Positions 1 to 6,515 of a stretch of DNA of 9,876 nucleotides are shown piece after piece. Made by a program: the position numbers and the translations under genes. The stretch covers positions 1 to 9,876 of the forward strand of contig JAUSGV010000170.1 in NCBI GenBank assembly GCA_030648675.1, given 5' to 3'. The stretch's first letter is position 1. Each line of letters begins with the position of its first letter. A model generated the notes under the pieces. The model worked only from the letters and a program-made list of their open reading frames with translations. It was not told the DNA's origin and made no database searches. Origin of the DNA: Dehalococcoidales bacterium. GTDB taxonomy: Bacteria > Chloroflexota > Dehalococcoidia > Dehalococcoidales > UBA2162.

Positions 1-1263
1 GTAAGCGTTTTCCACGGTCTTGGCAACTTCAGCGGACGTTATATCCGTTGTATAGACGCCACCTTTTACGATTGTCTTATACATCTCCATGGCGACTCTG
101 GCACTTTCAGCATCGATTCCGCCGACAACCTTCGGATATTCCCTGATGTTGTGAATGAGCCGGCCTACCATGACTCGTTCGTATGAGAAACACAGGCCGA
201 ATCCGTGGGGCAGCCCTGCTTTTAGTCCCGACTCCGCTTCAAGAATAGGTTTGACGACGTATTCCGTTGTCCCGGGGCCGACAGTTGATTCGATAATAAC
301 GTTGACTCCAGGCCGAAGCATCTTGCCCAGGCTGTGGCAAACTTCTTTTAGCGATTCGTAGCGTGGAACCTGGTCGATACCTATCGCTGTTTGAACATCG
401 ATTAAAATAATATCCGCTTCTTTCAAGCCGGAATAATCATCAGTTACTCTGAAATTACCCCGCTCGACCACCCTCTTCAATATATCCGGTAACTCCGGCT
501 CGTTGCCTCCTATCGGGCAACTACCCTCATTCAGGCATTCGATTTTCCATCCGGATCTCTGCGATCTCCGTTGAATCCCGGTAACTTTGTACCCTGCTTC
601 GGCGAGAAGCGCTGCCGCTGGAATGCCGACATATCCCATACCTATTACGGCAATTCGAGACCTTTTACTTGAGTGGGCAATTGGCCTGGCTGGATTGCCC
701 ACCATCGTTGCTCCCGCCGGGACGTTTGCTGTGACCACAGAACCTGAACCGATTACGGCACCTTCGCCTATGACCACGCCGGGAAGTATGGTGGCGTTGG
801 CCCCTATCCGCGCACCATTCTTGATCGTGCAGCCGGCCAGCGTATTGCCGTAGGCCATGTACTTATCGTTCGTTGTTACCGCACACGGACCTATAAACAC
901 ATTATCTTCGATAGTGGTGAACGCAGTTACATAGGCATTAGTCTGAATACTGACGTTGTTGCCGATCCTGCAATGCCCGTCCACTACCGAGTCCGTGCCG
1001 ATGAGGACATTGTCACCTATGCAGGTGTCCCCTCTTACCAGTATCCGGTGCCCCGTTCTGAAATTGTTACCGATCTTTACGTTAGAATAGATAATCGAAT
1101 CGGAGCGTATAAGGGCATTGTCGCCGATAGTCAATTGGCCGTCGCCCGAGTTGGCTCCGAGAATGACGTTTTCCTGAATGACATGACCACTGCCGATGTG
1201 AACGTGGCCTTCAAACATCGTAGGACTTGTGCTTCCGGCATTGTTGTTTATTAACGTTTCCAT
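1..1263 (-). CDS. Fused hexapeptide N-acetyltransferase / UDP-N-acetylhexosamine 6-dehydrogenase (3' end beyond window)
   Basis: The reading frame is open from the ATG at 1263 to the window edge: 421 codons with no stop, so the C-terminus is missing. Residues 1 to about 195 are a left-handed beta-helix made of hexapeptide turns (IGDNVLIG, IEDNVFIG, IGANATILPG, then VGNPARPI), closest in style to WbpD/WlbB, which acetylate the 3-amino group of UDP-GlcNAc3NA. From about residue 203 a Rossmann dehydrogenase begins: GMGYVG at 208-213, then the CPIGGNEPEL region, EST at 325-327 and AEVAKTVENAY ending at 421. This pattern fits UDP-GlcNAc or UDP-ManNAc 6-dehydrogenases (WbpA type), which oxidise C6 to a uronic acid using NAD. 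The catalytic cysteine of the family would lie further on, outside the window. GGGGCG a few bases before the ATG is a fair ribosome site. The gene diverges from glmS, which supplies the amino-sugar precursor. The fold assignments are firm; the exact sugar is inferred. Confidence 0.88.
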   Translation of the reverse strand, partial: METLINNNAGSTSPTMFEGHVHIGSGHVIQENVILGANSGDGQLTIGDNALIRSDSIIYSNVKIGNNFRTGHRILVRGDTCIGDNVLIGTDSVVDGHCRIGNNVSIQTNAYVTAFTTIEDNVFIGPCAVTTNDKYMAYGNTLAGCTIKNGARIGANATILPGVVIGEGAVIGSGSVVTANVPAGATMVGNPARPIAHSSKRSRIAVIGMGYVGIPAAALLAEAGYKVTGIQRRSQRSGWKIECLNEGSCPIGGNEPELPDILKRVVERGNFRVTDDYSGLKEADIILIDVQTAIGIDQVPRYESLKEVCHSLGKMLRPGVNVIIESTVGPGTTEYVVKPILEAESGLKAGLPHGFGLCFSYERVMVGRLIHNIREYPKVVGGIDAESARVAMEMYKTIVKGGVYTTDITSAEVAKTVENAY

Positions 1264-1334
1264 ATTTCGCCCCGTTTTCGATTTGTTACAGTTACATTTA
1301 ACGTTCCCGTGCCGTTTAACAACAAGTATCTAAA

Positions 1335-1366
1335 CGTAACTATTCCAACAAAAACCCGTTACTATT
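1335..1366. promoter_or_regulatory. Possible operator: 10-base direct repeat at 22-base spacing
   Basis: CGTAACTATT (1335-1344) and CGTTACTATT (1357-1366) match at 9 of 10 bases, and their starts are 22 bases apart, about two helical turns. Two further GTTAC words lie at 1285-1289 and 1291-1295. The site is in the divergent gap between the nucleotide-sugar fusion gene and glmS, where a shared regulator could bind. No regulator is shown to bind here; the repeat may be chance in an AT-rich gap. Confidence 0.3.
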
Positions 1367-1467
1367 TTACGACCCGAGCATTGACTATGCCGGTAAAATA
1401 ACATCTGCGTATTACTCCCTATTAGTCCGTAGGGTTAAGGATTGTATCTAAAGGTAGTTTATGTTCG

Positions 1468-1494
1468 TTGACTCCCTTGAATTGTCGATTTAAT
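1468..1494 (+). promoter_or_regulatory. Possible glmS promoter
   Basis: TTGACT (1468-1473, 5 of 6 to the -35 consensus) is followed after 15 bases by TTTAAT (1489-1494, 5 of 6 to the -10 consensus). The spacer is shorter than the usual 16-18. Only 8 bases separate the -10 box from the glmS ATG, so transcription would start at or just before the start codon. This fits the lack of a Shine-Dalgarno sequence before glmS. Confidence 0.4.
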
Positions 1495-1502
1495 GTGAAA
1501 CT

Positions 1503-3281
1503 ATGTGCGGGATCGTGGGTTACATCGGTTATCGTCAGGCTCAGCCGGTCCTTTTGAACTGCTTGAGCAAACTGGAATACCGTGGCTACGATTCTTGCGG
1601 AATCGCGGTCAATAACGGCCATTTACGGGGTTTTAAAGATGCTGTCAGGGTGGAAGCTTTAAAAGCGGAATTGCCTTCGTTAGAGGGATCGCTCGGCATT
1701 GGACACACCAGATGGGCGACTCACGGCAAGCCTACGGCGATTAATGCTCATCCCCATTTTGATTGTACTGGCAAAGTAGCAGTTGTCCATAACGGCATAA
1801 TTTCCAACTTTGAAGAACTTAGATTGCATCTGTTAAAAGAAGGCCACACGTTTGTTTCAGACACGGATACCGAAGTGATTCCTCATCTTATCGAAAAGTA
1901 TTATCAGGGCGATCCGATTGGCGCGTTTCAAACCGCTCTTACCCGGTTAGAAGGAAGTTTCGCCATTGCCGTATTGTTTGAAAAATACGATAAGCTCCTG
2001 GTAAGCAGAAGAGAAAGCCCTTTAGTGGTTGGCATTGGTGATAATGAAACCGTTATCGCTTCGGATGTCCCGGCGCTTCTTGAATACGTCGACAATGTGA
2101 TTTATCTGGAAGATGGAGACACTGCCGTTATCTCAAAAGACGGAGTCTTAATAGAGCAAAACGGAGCCGCTGCTGATAGAACCGTTCACCACGTCAATTG
2201 GGACCGGTCCAAGGTCGAAAAAAATGGTTACGATCATTTTTTGATCAAAGAAATCCACGAACAACCCGATGTGATCAAAGATTCATTATCCGGATTTTTC
2301 GGGAGCCAGGAAGAAGAAAAAGATAGCCTGATTGATTCAAATTTGAGCGGCCTGACGATGCTTGGGTGCGGCACTTCTTATAACGCCTGCCTGGTCGGCA
2401 AATACATCTTTGAAGAATTGCTGGGAATACCGGTTAGAGTTGAATCCGCGTCCGAATTCATGCAGCGAGGCAGGATTATTTCTTCTCCTGTCGTGATTGG
2501 TTTGACCCAATCAGGCGAAACCGCCGACGTGCTGCTTTCTCTGAAAAGGTTAAAGAAGCCGCAAGTGAAAATACTCGTGATCACGAACGTGCCTGGAAGC
2601 ACGGCGAGCAGAATCGCAGATCAGGTTATATACACTGCCGCCGGACCTGAGATGAGCGTGGCAGCATCAAAAAGCTACATGGCACAATTAATTGAACTAT
2701 TTAAAATGGCTTTTACCTCAAAATTACTGGACACGGCCACACGTGAGCGGCTGTTGAAAGAGTTCAGAAGTTTGAATGTGATTGTGCAGCGGGTACTCGA
2801 AACCGAAAGAGAAATAGCGGAATGTGCGAACATTTTAGCCAGGAGTAGCACCGCATTCTACGTAGGCAGGGGAATAAATTATCCGACTGCACTTGAAGGG
2901 GCATTGAAACTCAAAGAGATTTCTTACATTCATGCGGAAGGGTATGCCGCTGGAGAATTGAAACATGGGCCGCTTGCCTTATTGGATGAAAAGACCCCAG
3001 TAGTGGCTCTGGTAACTCCGGAAGAAGTGTACGGGTCGATGGTAAGCACCGTGAAAGAGATTAAAGCCAGAGGCTCGCCCGTCATAGCTCTGGCTGATGA
3101 AAGGGACGATTCTATTGCATCGATTGCCGACTTTGTTATTAAACTCCCCCATACGTCGGGCATATTCGCGCCTGTTGTGAATGTGGTGGCTTTACAGTTG
3201 CTGGCGTATTACGCAGCCAAATTCAGAGGCTGTCCGATAGATTTCCCCCGAAATCTGGCTAAAAGCGTGACAGTCGTTTGA
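1503..3281 (+). CDS. glmS: Glutamine--fructose-6-phosphate aminotransferase (isomerizing)
   Basis: GlmS makes glucosamine-6-phosphate from fructose-6-phosphate and glutamine, the first committed step to UDP-GlcNAc, in the cytoplasm. The 592-residue length is close to the family's usual size of about 600. The N-terminal glutaminase domain (2 to about 220) starts MCGIVGYIG, so Cys2 becomes the N-terminal nucleophile. It keeps HTRWATHG (68-75), HNGII (96-100) and SDTDTEV (119-125). Two sugar isomerase (SIS) domains follow: GCGTSYNA (288-295) and TQSGETAD (335-342) in the first, and AEGYAAGELKHGPLAL (478-493) in the second. The end, DFPRNLAKSVTVV, carries the lysine (586) that forms the Schiff base with the sugar. 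The start is fixed by the need for Cys2; no Shine-Dalgarno precedes it (GTGAAACT). It diverges from the nucleotide-sugar gene, which uses products of this pathway. No glmS ribozyme was seen upstream. Confidence 0.98.
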   Translation: MCGIVGYIGYRQAQPVLLNCLSKLEYRGYDSCGIAVNNGHLRGFKDAVRVEALKAELPSLEGSLGIGHTRWATHGKPTAINAHPHFDCTGKVAVVHNGIISNFEELRLHLLKEGHTFVSDTDTEVIPHLIEKYYQGDPIGAFQTALTRLEGSFAIAVLFEKYDKLLVSRRESPLVVGIGDNETVIASDVPALLEYVDNVIYLEDGDTAVISKDGVLIEQNGAAADRTVHHVNWDRSKVEKNGYDHFLIKEIHEQPDVIKDSLSGFFGSQEEEKDSLIDSNLSGLTMLGCGTSYNACLVGKYIFEELLGIPVRVESASEFMQRGRIISSPVVIGLTQSGETADVLLSLKRLKKPQVKILVITNVPGSTASRIADQVIYTAAGPEMSVAASKSYMAQLIELFKMAFTSKLLDTATRERLLKEFRSLNVIVQRVLETEREIAECANILARSSTAFYVGRGINYPTALEGALKLKEISYIHAEGYAAGELKHGPLALLDEKTPVVALVTPEEVYGSMVSTVKEIKARGSPVIALADERDDSIASIADFVIKLPHTSGIFAPVVNVVALQLLAYYAAKFRGCPIDFPRNLAKSVTVV

Positions 3282-3334
3282 AGACAATAATTAACCGGGT
3301 GGCGTTCAAGGGCAAGACAAGGAAGAGGCTTGCT

Positions 3335-3550
3335 ATGCGTGGAGAGCGGCAAATTGCCGATGTCCCGTCTCGCGTTTTACTAAGCACCGGGCAGGCAGCA
3401 GGACTACTGCACGTACATGTCAACACCATAAGGCGATGGGGTAATAACGGCACTTTGAAATCGTACAGGCTGGGTAGGCGTTCTGACAGGCGTTTCGATC
3501 TTGGCGATGTCATGTCCATGCTCAAACGCGGCACACAAGGTGATGAATAG
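3335..3550 (+). CDS. Small excisionase/MerR-like helix-turn-helix DNA-binding protein
   Basis: A 71-residue protein. Residues about 15-41 (LLSTGQAAGLLHVHVNTIRR and the few residues after it) form a winged helix-turn-helix of the HTH_17/excisionase family. RLGRRSDRRFDLGDV (45-59) is the wing, and a short acidic tail follows. I chose the ATG at 3335 because GGAAGAGG lies 6 bases upstream, an excellent ribosome site. A longer 90-residue version from the TTG at 3278 would overlap the glmS stop by three bases, but its first 19 residues look unlike the family. The gene starts 53 bases after glmS on the same strand, so the two are probably cotranscribed. Proteins of this kind include phage excisionases, BldC-like regulators and plasmid regulators. 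The target is unknown; the divergent glmS promoter region is one candidate. There is no integrase or other phage gene in the window. Confidence 0.8.
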   Translation: MRGERQIADVPSRVLLSTGQAAGLLHVHVNTIRRWGNNGTLKSYRLGRRSDRRFDLGDVMSMLKRGTQGDE

Positions 3551-3655
3551 CATTCTTCGGGCTTCAATAGTACGAATCCTTCACCCATCGCTAAAACAAA
3601 CACTTCCTGTTTCGTAAAATTCATTGAACGATATTTGCGATGAGGAACGATCGGA

Positions 3656-4258
3656 CTACAATTGGCCGCTCTTGATAAACCTTCGCCAGCCTTCTTTGTT
3701 AAGGCGCCCGAAGGTTATGAGAAGCGATATGCCGCCGATTACTTCACCCAGGATAAAATCCGGCGAGGTCACCAACCAGTGAAAGGCGTCCTGTGACGCT
3801 TGCATGAAGCTTCCGGATGTTCCCCTGTCGAATTGCCATCCCAGTAAAGGCCAGAACAGCGTGTGCGGGTCTTGCCAGGAGTAATCGAGAAGAAGGTGGA
3901 AGGAAGTGCCGATTGCCAGCGCGAACATTGCTTTTTTTGTCCGGCCGCGGGAGATCACGGCGATAGCAAATAGAATGAGGGCGAAAAGAAGTGTGTGGCA
4001 AAGAAAATGTCCGGAGGCAATCGACGGTTTCATAAGAAGCAGTCCCCAGGGTTTGTCGATTATATCCGGAAGGACTGCTCCCAGAAGCAGAAAACGGGTA
4101 TCGAGAGACCTGGAAATCCACTTTTTGGCACGCTCGGAAACATTCTCAAATCTTAGCTCGTCAGGCTGATGGCTTATGCCTGCCTTGACTTTGTAGCCAA
4201 CGTAGCCGATAAGCCTTGTTGCTGTAAGTGCGATACCCAAATGCCCAAGCGGATACAA
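3656..4258 (-). CDS. YdjM/DUF457-like membrane-bound metal-dependent hydrolase
   Basis: A 200-residue protein with the sequence pattern of the YdjM/DUF457 family: MYPLGHLGIALT with His6 at the N-terminus, LLGAVLPDIIDKP (58-70) with Asp65 and Asp68, SGHFLCHTLLF (82-92) with His84 and His88, and SFHLLLDYSW (119-128) with His121 and Asp125. These His and Asp residues are the likely metal ligands. Hydrophobic segments at about 87-103, 109-126 and 168-185 suggest an inner-membrane protein. Family members are predicted hydrolases, related at fold level to zinc-dependent phospholipase C, but their substrates are mostly unknown. Translation starts at TTG (4256-4258), with GAGG seven bases upstream. 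It lies 84 bases downstream of menA on the same strand and may be the last gene of the men operon. A link to menaquinone is not shown. Confidence 0.78.
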   Translation of the reverse strand: MYPLGHLGIALTATRLIGYVGYKVKAGISHQPDELRFENVSERAKKWISRSLDTRFLLLGAVLPDIIDKPWGLLLMKPSIASGHFLCHTLLFALILFAIAVISRGRTKKAMFALAIGTSFHLLLDYSWQDPHTLFWPLLGWQFDRGTSGSFMQASQDAFHWLVTSPDFILGEVIGGISLLITFGRLNKEGWRRFIKSGQL

Positions 4259-4331
4259 TAATGTTCCTCATCAGCCGGCTATGTGCAATTTGGTGCTCGA
4301 CCAAATGGACAAACCGTGGCCACTATTATTG

Positions 4332-4349
4332 TACTATAAGTACTATAAG
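4332..4349. repeat. Tandem repeat of 9 bases, two copies, over the menA stop codon
   Basis: TACTATAAG occurs twice end to end (4332-4340 and 4341-4349). The right copy contains the menA stop (TAG on the minus strand, 4343-4345), so the duplication may have added or renewed the end of the gene. On the minus strand the repeat reads TATAGT twice, resembling a -10 box facing the YdjM-like gene, but no good -35 was found. Confidence 0.6.
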
Positions 4350-5245
4350 GATTTACACAACGCCAAAAATATCCCCAATGCCAGCAAAGCTCCGAACAAT
4401 CCGTGGAAACGTGCTGTTGCCGGTAAAGCCGGGGCCAACTGCGGGCGTTCACGGCCGCTGCGTACCAGGCGAAATGCTACGATGGCCAAAGGTAGGGCTG
4501 CAAGCGATAACAGGCTCGTGAGCGGAAGTATCTTCACCGCCGCCATTACGATGACGGCTAAAAACGCGGCGATTACCAGTATCGCCCACTCCCAGCGTCC
4601 GAAATTGCGCCCGAACGTGGTCACCGGCGTCCGTTTCCCGCCGGCTTGGTCTTCTTCGAAATCGCGCAGGTCGTTGGCCGCCAGTATCGCGGTTACCGTA
4701 CAGCCCATCGGGATCGAAAGCCACAGGGAATCAATGGTAAACGATTTTGTTTGGACGAAATACGAGCCCATGACCATGACCGGCCCCATGAAGACGAAGA
4801 CCAGCGGTTGCCCAAGCCCCATCTTCCCCAGCGGTATTGTGCCGGCGGAGTAGAAGTAGGCTACGGCGATGCTGGCAAGGCATATTACCAGGATGGGCCA
4901 ACCGGAGTGAACGATCAAATAAATCCCTATGGCCGTGGCAATGCCGAAACATACCATCGCCCCGCGTTTTACGGCTGTGGGAGACAATAGCCCGAGGGCG
5001 ATGACTTTGTACGGGGCGAGCAGTTTCCTTTTTCCCTCCGGGCGGGCATGGTCGGCGTATTCGTCGACCAGATTAGTCGCGATCTGAACGAGGAGACTGG
5101 AGATAAGGACGAGCAAAAAAAACCAGAAGTTGCCTTTGCCCTCACTGAACGCCAGGGCAGTTCCTGCCAGGACGGGGGCTATTGCCCCGGGTAGCGTGAA
5201 TGGACGAGAGGCCCGTATCCAGATGTGGAGTTTATTCAATGTCAT
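4343..5245 (-). CDS. menA: 1,4-dihydroxy-2-naphthoate polyprenyltransferase
   Basis: MenA joins a polyprenyl chain to DHNA in the membrane, giving demethylmenaquinone. This 300-residue, strongly hydrophobic protein belongs to the UbiA superfamily, with about eight or nine membrane segments. RPFTLPGAIAPVLAGT (14-29) is a typical MenA opening. The first aspartate motif is NLVDEYADH (58-66, Asp61 and Asp65) and the second is NDLRDFEEDQAGGKRT (191-206, Asp192, Asp195 and Asp199). These bind the Mg-diphosphate of the prenyl donor. The NDLRD-x-GKRT form is characteristic of MenA rather than UbiA or heme O synthase. The ATG at 5245 has AAGGA only two bases upstream; the TTG two codons later would be better spaced, so the start is uncertain by two residues. 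The gene sits downstream of menB on the same strand, separated by a 429-base gap with a broken mobile cassette. Confidence 0.95.
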   Translation of the reverse strand: MTLNKLHIWIRASRPFTLPGAIAPVLAGTALAFSEGKGNFWFFLLVLISSLLVQIATNLVDEYADHARPEGKRKLLAPYKVIALGLLSPTAVKRGAMVCFGIATAIGIYLIVHSGWPILVICLASIAVAYFYSAGTIPLGKMGLGQPLVFVFMGPVMVMGSYFVQTKSFTIDSLWLSIPMGCTVTAILAANDLRDFEEDQAGGKRTPVTTFGRNFGRWEWAILVIAAFLAVIVMAAVKILPLTSLLSLAALPLAIVAFRLVRSGRERPQLAPALPATARFHGLFGALLALGIFLALCKSL

Positions 5246-5253
5246 TTTCCTTA

Positions 5254-5281
5254 ATTACAAATCGCTGTTTCAAACTGTCAT
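5254..5281 (-). promoter_or_regulatory. Possible menA promoter with repeat-derived -35 box
   Basis: On the minus strand ATGACA (complement of 5276-5281, 5 of 6 to TTGACA) is followed by 16 bases and then TGTAAT (complement of 5254-5259, 5 of 6 to TATAAT). The -35 box is the end of the palindromic repeat at 5276-5303. Only 8 bases separate the -10 box from the menA ATG, as in front of glmS, so the message would have almost no leader. Confidence 0.4.
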
Positions 5282-5303
5282 TCCCGCGAAAGCGGGAATC
5301 CAG
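5276..5303 (+). repeat. Palindromic repeat, copy 1 (dRS3-like)
   Basis: TGTC is followed by a perfect 8-base stem, ATTCCCGC with GCGGGAAT (5280-5287 and 5292-5299), a GAAA loop and then CCAG. The core fits ATTCCC-N8-GGGAAT, the form of the neisserial dRS3 repeat, and similar palindromes are scattered through many bacterial genomes. It touches the stop codon of the GIY-YIG pseudogene and lies 30 bases upstream of menA. Confidence 0.85.
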
Positions 5304-5593
5304 CTACCTTACCAATTCTTCGTAAAGATCGTCCCATGAAGGATTCTCTTCTTCGATCAATTCAAGCTTCCAGCGCCGGTACCATCGCTTTATGTCCTTT
5401 TCCCGCTCAATAGCTGATTCTAACTGTTACACGCTTCGTACCAAACGAGCATATGAACGCCGTATTTTTTCGTGAAACCCCCACCCAGTCCGTTTTTATG
5501 CTCGAATACTCGCCGAAGCAGGTCGTTTGTGACTCCGCAGTATAGAGTCCCATTCCGTCTACTAGCCAGGATATACACATAGTACGTTTTCAT
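5304..5593 (-). pseudogene. GIY-YIG family nuclease, inactivated by a one-base frameshift
   Basis: Read on the minus strand from the ATG at 5593, the frame gives MKTYYVYILASRRNG, then TLYCGVTNDLLRRVFEHKNG and VWYEACNS, and stops at TAG after 57 codons. Shifting frame at about 5421-5422 recovers the rest of the domain: ESAIEREKDIKRWYRRWKLE, then LIEEENPSWDDLYEELVR and a stop at 5304-5306. Small GIY-YIG proteins normally read EAC.S.E.AIEREK without a break, so one base has been lost between AGT and GAA. The rebuilt protein is about 96 residues, the usual size of these single-domain UvrC/URI-like proteins. YVYIL and YCGVTNDL stand for the GIY and YIG halves, and the second Arg of LLRR and a later Glu are likely catalytic. 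Palindromic repeats touch both ends. The family's cell role is unknown. A sequencing error could also explain the shift. Confidence 0.85.
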
Positions 5594-5596
5594 CAT

Positions 5597-5625
5597 CTAG
5601 ATTCCCAATCAAGTTGGGAATGACA
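5597..5625 (-). repeat. Palindromic repeat, copy 3, inverted relative to copy 1
   Basis: On the minus strand it reads TGTC, stem ATTCCCAA, loop CTTGA, stem TTGGGAAT, then CTAG. The stem is a perfect 8 pairs (5601-5608 with 5614-5621). Compared with copy 1, the two inner pairs have changed on both sides, so pairing is kept. It lies 3 bases before the ATG of the GIY-YIG pseudogene. Confidence 0.8.
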
Positions 5626-5674
5626 AGGGTCGGAAGGATTTTTTAATATTGTCGCCGAGATGACAGTTTGCGTT

Positions 5675-6472
5675 CTACCACGGGTGCTCCCGGAAGCGGG
5701 AAAAATCGGGCTGTCTTTTTTCGAGAAAGGCGTTTTTCCCTTCCTTGCTTTCTTCCGTACCGTAATAAAAAGCATTCGCTCCGTGGGCTAGGTTCTGAAT
5801 CCCCCAAACGTGGTCCGTATCGGCGTTGAAAGCCTGCTTCAGAAAACGCAGGGCGGTCGGCCCCCGCTGCAATAGTTCTTTTGCCCAGGAAACTACTGTT
5901 TCCTCGAGTTGCTCGGGAGGGACTACGGTATTGACCAGCCCCATTTCTTTTGCCTGTTGGGCGGTGTATTGCTTACAGAGGTACCAGATCTCGCGTGCCT
6001 TTTTTTCGCCGACGATGCGGGCGAGGTAAATCGCACCGAACCCGCCGTCGAAGCTGCCGTATTTGGGGCCTATCTGGCCGAATATCGCCTTTTCCGAAGC
6101 GATGGTGAGGTCGCACAAGACATGGAGCACGTGCCCGCCGCCTATGGCATAGCCGTCGACCATCGCGATGACCGGTTTGGGTATTTCTCTTATCATGCGG
6201 TGCAAATGCGTTACGGTCAGGCGTATTTTGCCGCTTTCATCCTTATAGCCGCTGTCGGCCCGCAATTTGACGTCGCCGCCGACGCAGAAATGCCCTTTGC
6301 CGCCTAGCACCACCACCCCGATGTCGCTGTCGTTCCACGCGTCCTGGAAAGCCTCGACCATTTCGTCGATAGTGAGCGGACGAAAAGCGTTCAGCACTTT
6401 GGGACGGTTGATGCTGATCCAGGCAGCGTTGTCGTGTTTTTCGTAGACGATATCTTTAAAAGTTTTGGTCAT
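5675..6472 (-). CDS. menB: 1,4-dihydroxy-2-naphthoyl-CoA synthase
   Basis: MenB closes the ring of o-succinylbenzoyl-CoA to give DHNA-CoA. The 265-residue protein is a crotonase-fold enzyme. It has the oxyanion-hole segment GHFCVGGDVK (60-69), then GYAIGGGHVLHVLCDL (107-122) and SFDGG (140-144). The MenB-specific run KKAREIWYLCKQY (157-169) and the C-terminal NAFLEKRQPDFSRF (247-260) separate it from ordinary enoyl-CoA hydratases. Gln133, Gly135 and Trp163 match the bicarbonate site of type I MenB, so it probably needs bicarbonate; Tyr237 is the likely equivalent of the C-terminal active-site tyrosine. GAGGTGA lies directly upstream of the ATG at 6472. It follows the CoA-transferase gene by 144 bases and precedes menA. 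Both flanking gaps carry palindromic repeats. Confidence 0.96.
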   Translation of the reverse strand: MTKTFKDIVYEKHDNAAWISINRPKVLNAFRPLTIDEMVEAFQDAWNDSDIGVVVLGGKGHFCVGGDVKLRADSGYKDESGKIRLTVTHLHRMIREIPKPVIAMVDGYAIGGGHVLHVLCDLTIASEKAIFGQIGPKYGSFDGGFGAIYLARIVGEKKAREIWYLCKQYTAQQAKEMGLVNTVVPPEQLEETVVSWAKELLQRGPTALRFLKQAFNADTDHVWGIQNLAHGANAFYYGTEESKEGKNAFLEKRQPDFSRFREHPW

Positions 6473-6486
6473 GGCTCACCTCGCTA

Positions 6487-6515
6487 AATACATACATTTT
6501 CTGCACAGTTGTCAT
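6487..6515 (-). promoter_or_regulatory. Weak possible menB promoter with repeat-derived -35 box
   Basis: On the minus strand ATGACA (complement of 6510-6515) is followed by 17 bases and TGTATT (complement of 6487-6492, 4 of 6 to TATAAT). As at menA, the -35 box is the end of a palindromic repeat. The start site would fall inside the ribosome site, which argues against it. Confidence 0.22.

Larger units (their letters stand above)
5271..5670. mobile_element. Possible remnant of a GIY-YIG nuclease cassette bounded by inverted repeats
   Basis: CAAACTGTCAT (5271-5281) recurs perfectly inverted as ATGACAGTTTG (5660-5670). Inside, two palindromic repeats at 5276-5303 and 5597-5625 face each other, sharing TGTCATTCCC as inverted ends, and enclose the broken GIY-YIG gene. 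The 400-base unit fills the menB-menA gap and ends 4 bases from the menB stop codon. I see no flanking target-site duplication and no transposase, so any movement would depend on functions supplied elsewhere. The right outer repeat is a degraded copy: its next bases, CTCGGCGACA, only partly match the left side. Confidence 0.45.

Noticed and set aside
1264..1502. glmS ribozyme or other riboswitch upstream of glmS
   Set aside because: I saw no ribozyme core or long paired structure, and the likely promoter leaves almost no leader.
3278..3334. TTG start for the helix-turn-helix gene overlapping the glmS stop
   Set aside because: Coupling is possible, but the ATG at 3335 has a far better ribosome site and the extra residues do not fit the family.
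3259..3624. 121-residue minus-strand open frame opposite the helix-turn-helix gene
   Set aside because: It shows no domain or ribosome site, and the plus-strand gene has both.
3551..3655. Terminator between the convergent helix-turn-helix and YdjM-like genes
   Set aside because: No stem of useful length followed by a T-run on either strand; the best candidate has only four pairs.
5130..5339. Small plus-strand open frame containing VIPAKAGIQ
   Set aside because: That peptide is just the translation of palindromic repeat copy 1; the rest is antisense to menA.
5626..5650. T-run after palindrome copy 3 as a plus-strand terminator
   Set aside because: The T-run begins about 17 bases after the stem, too far for an intrinsic terminator, and no plus-strand gene precedes it.
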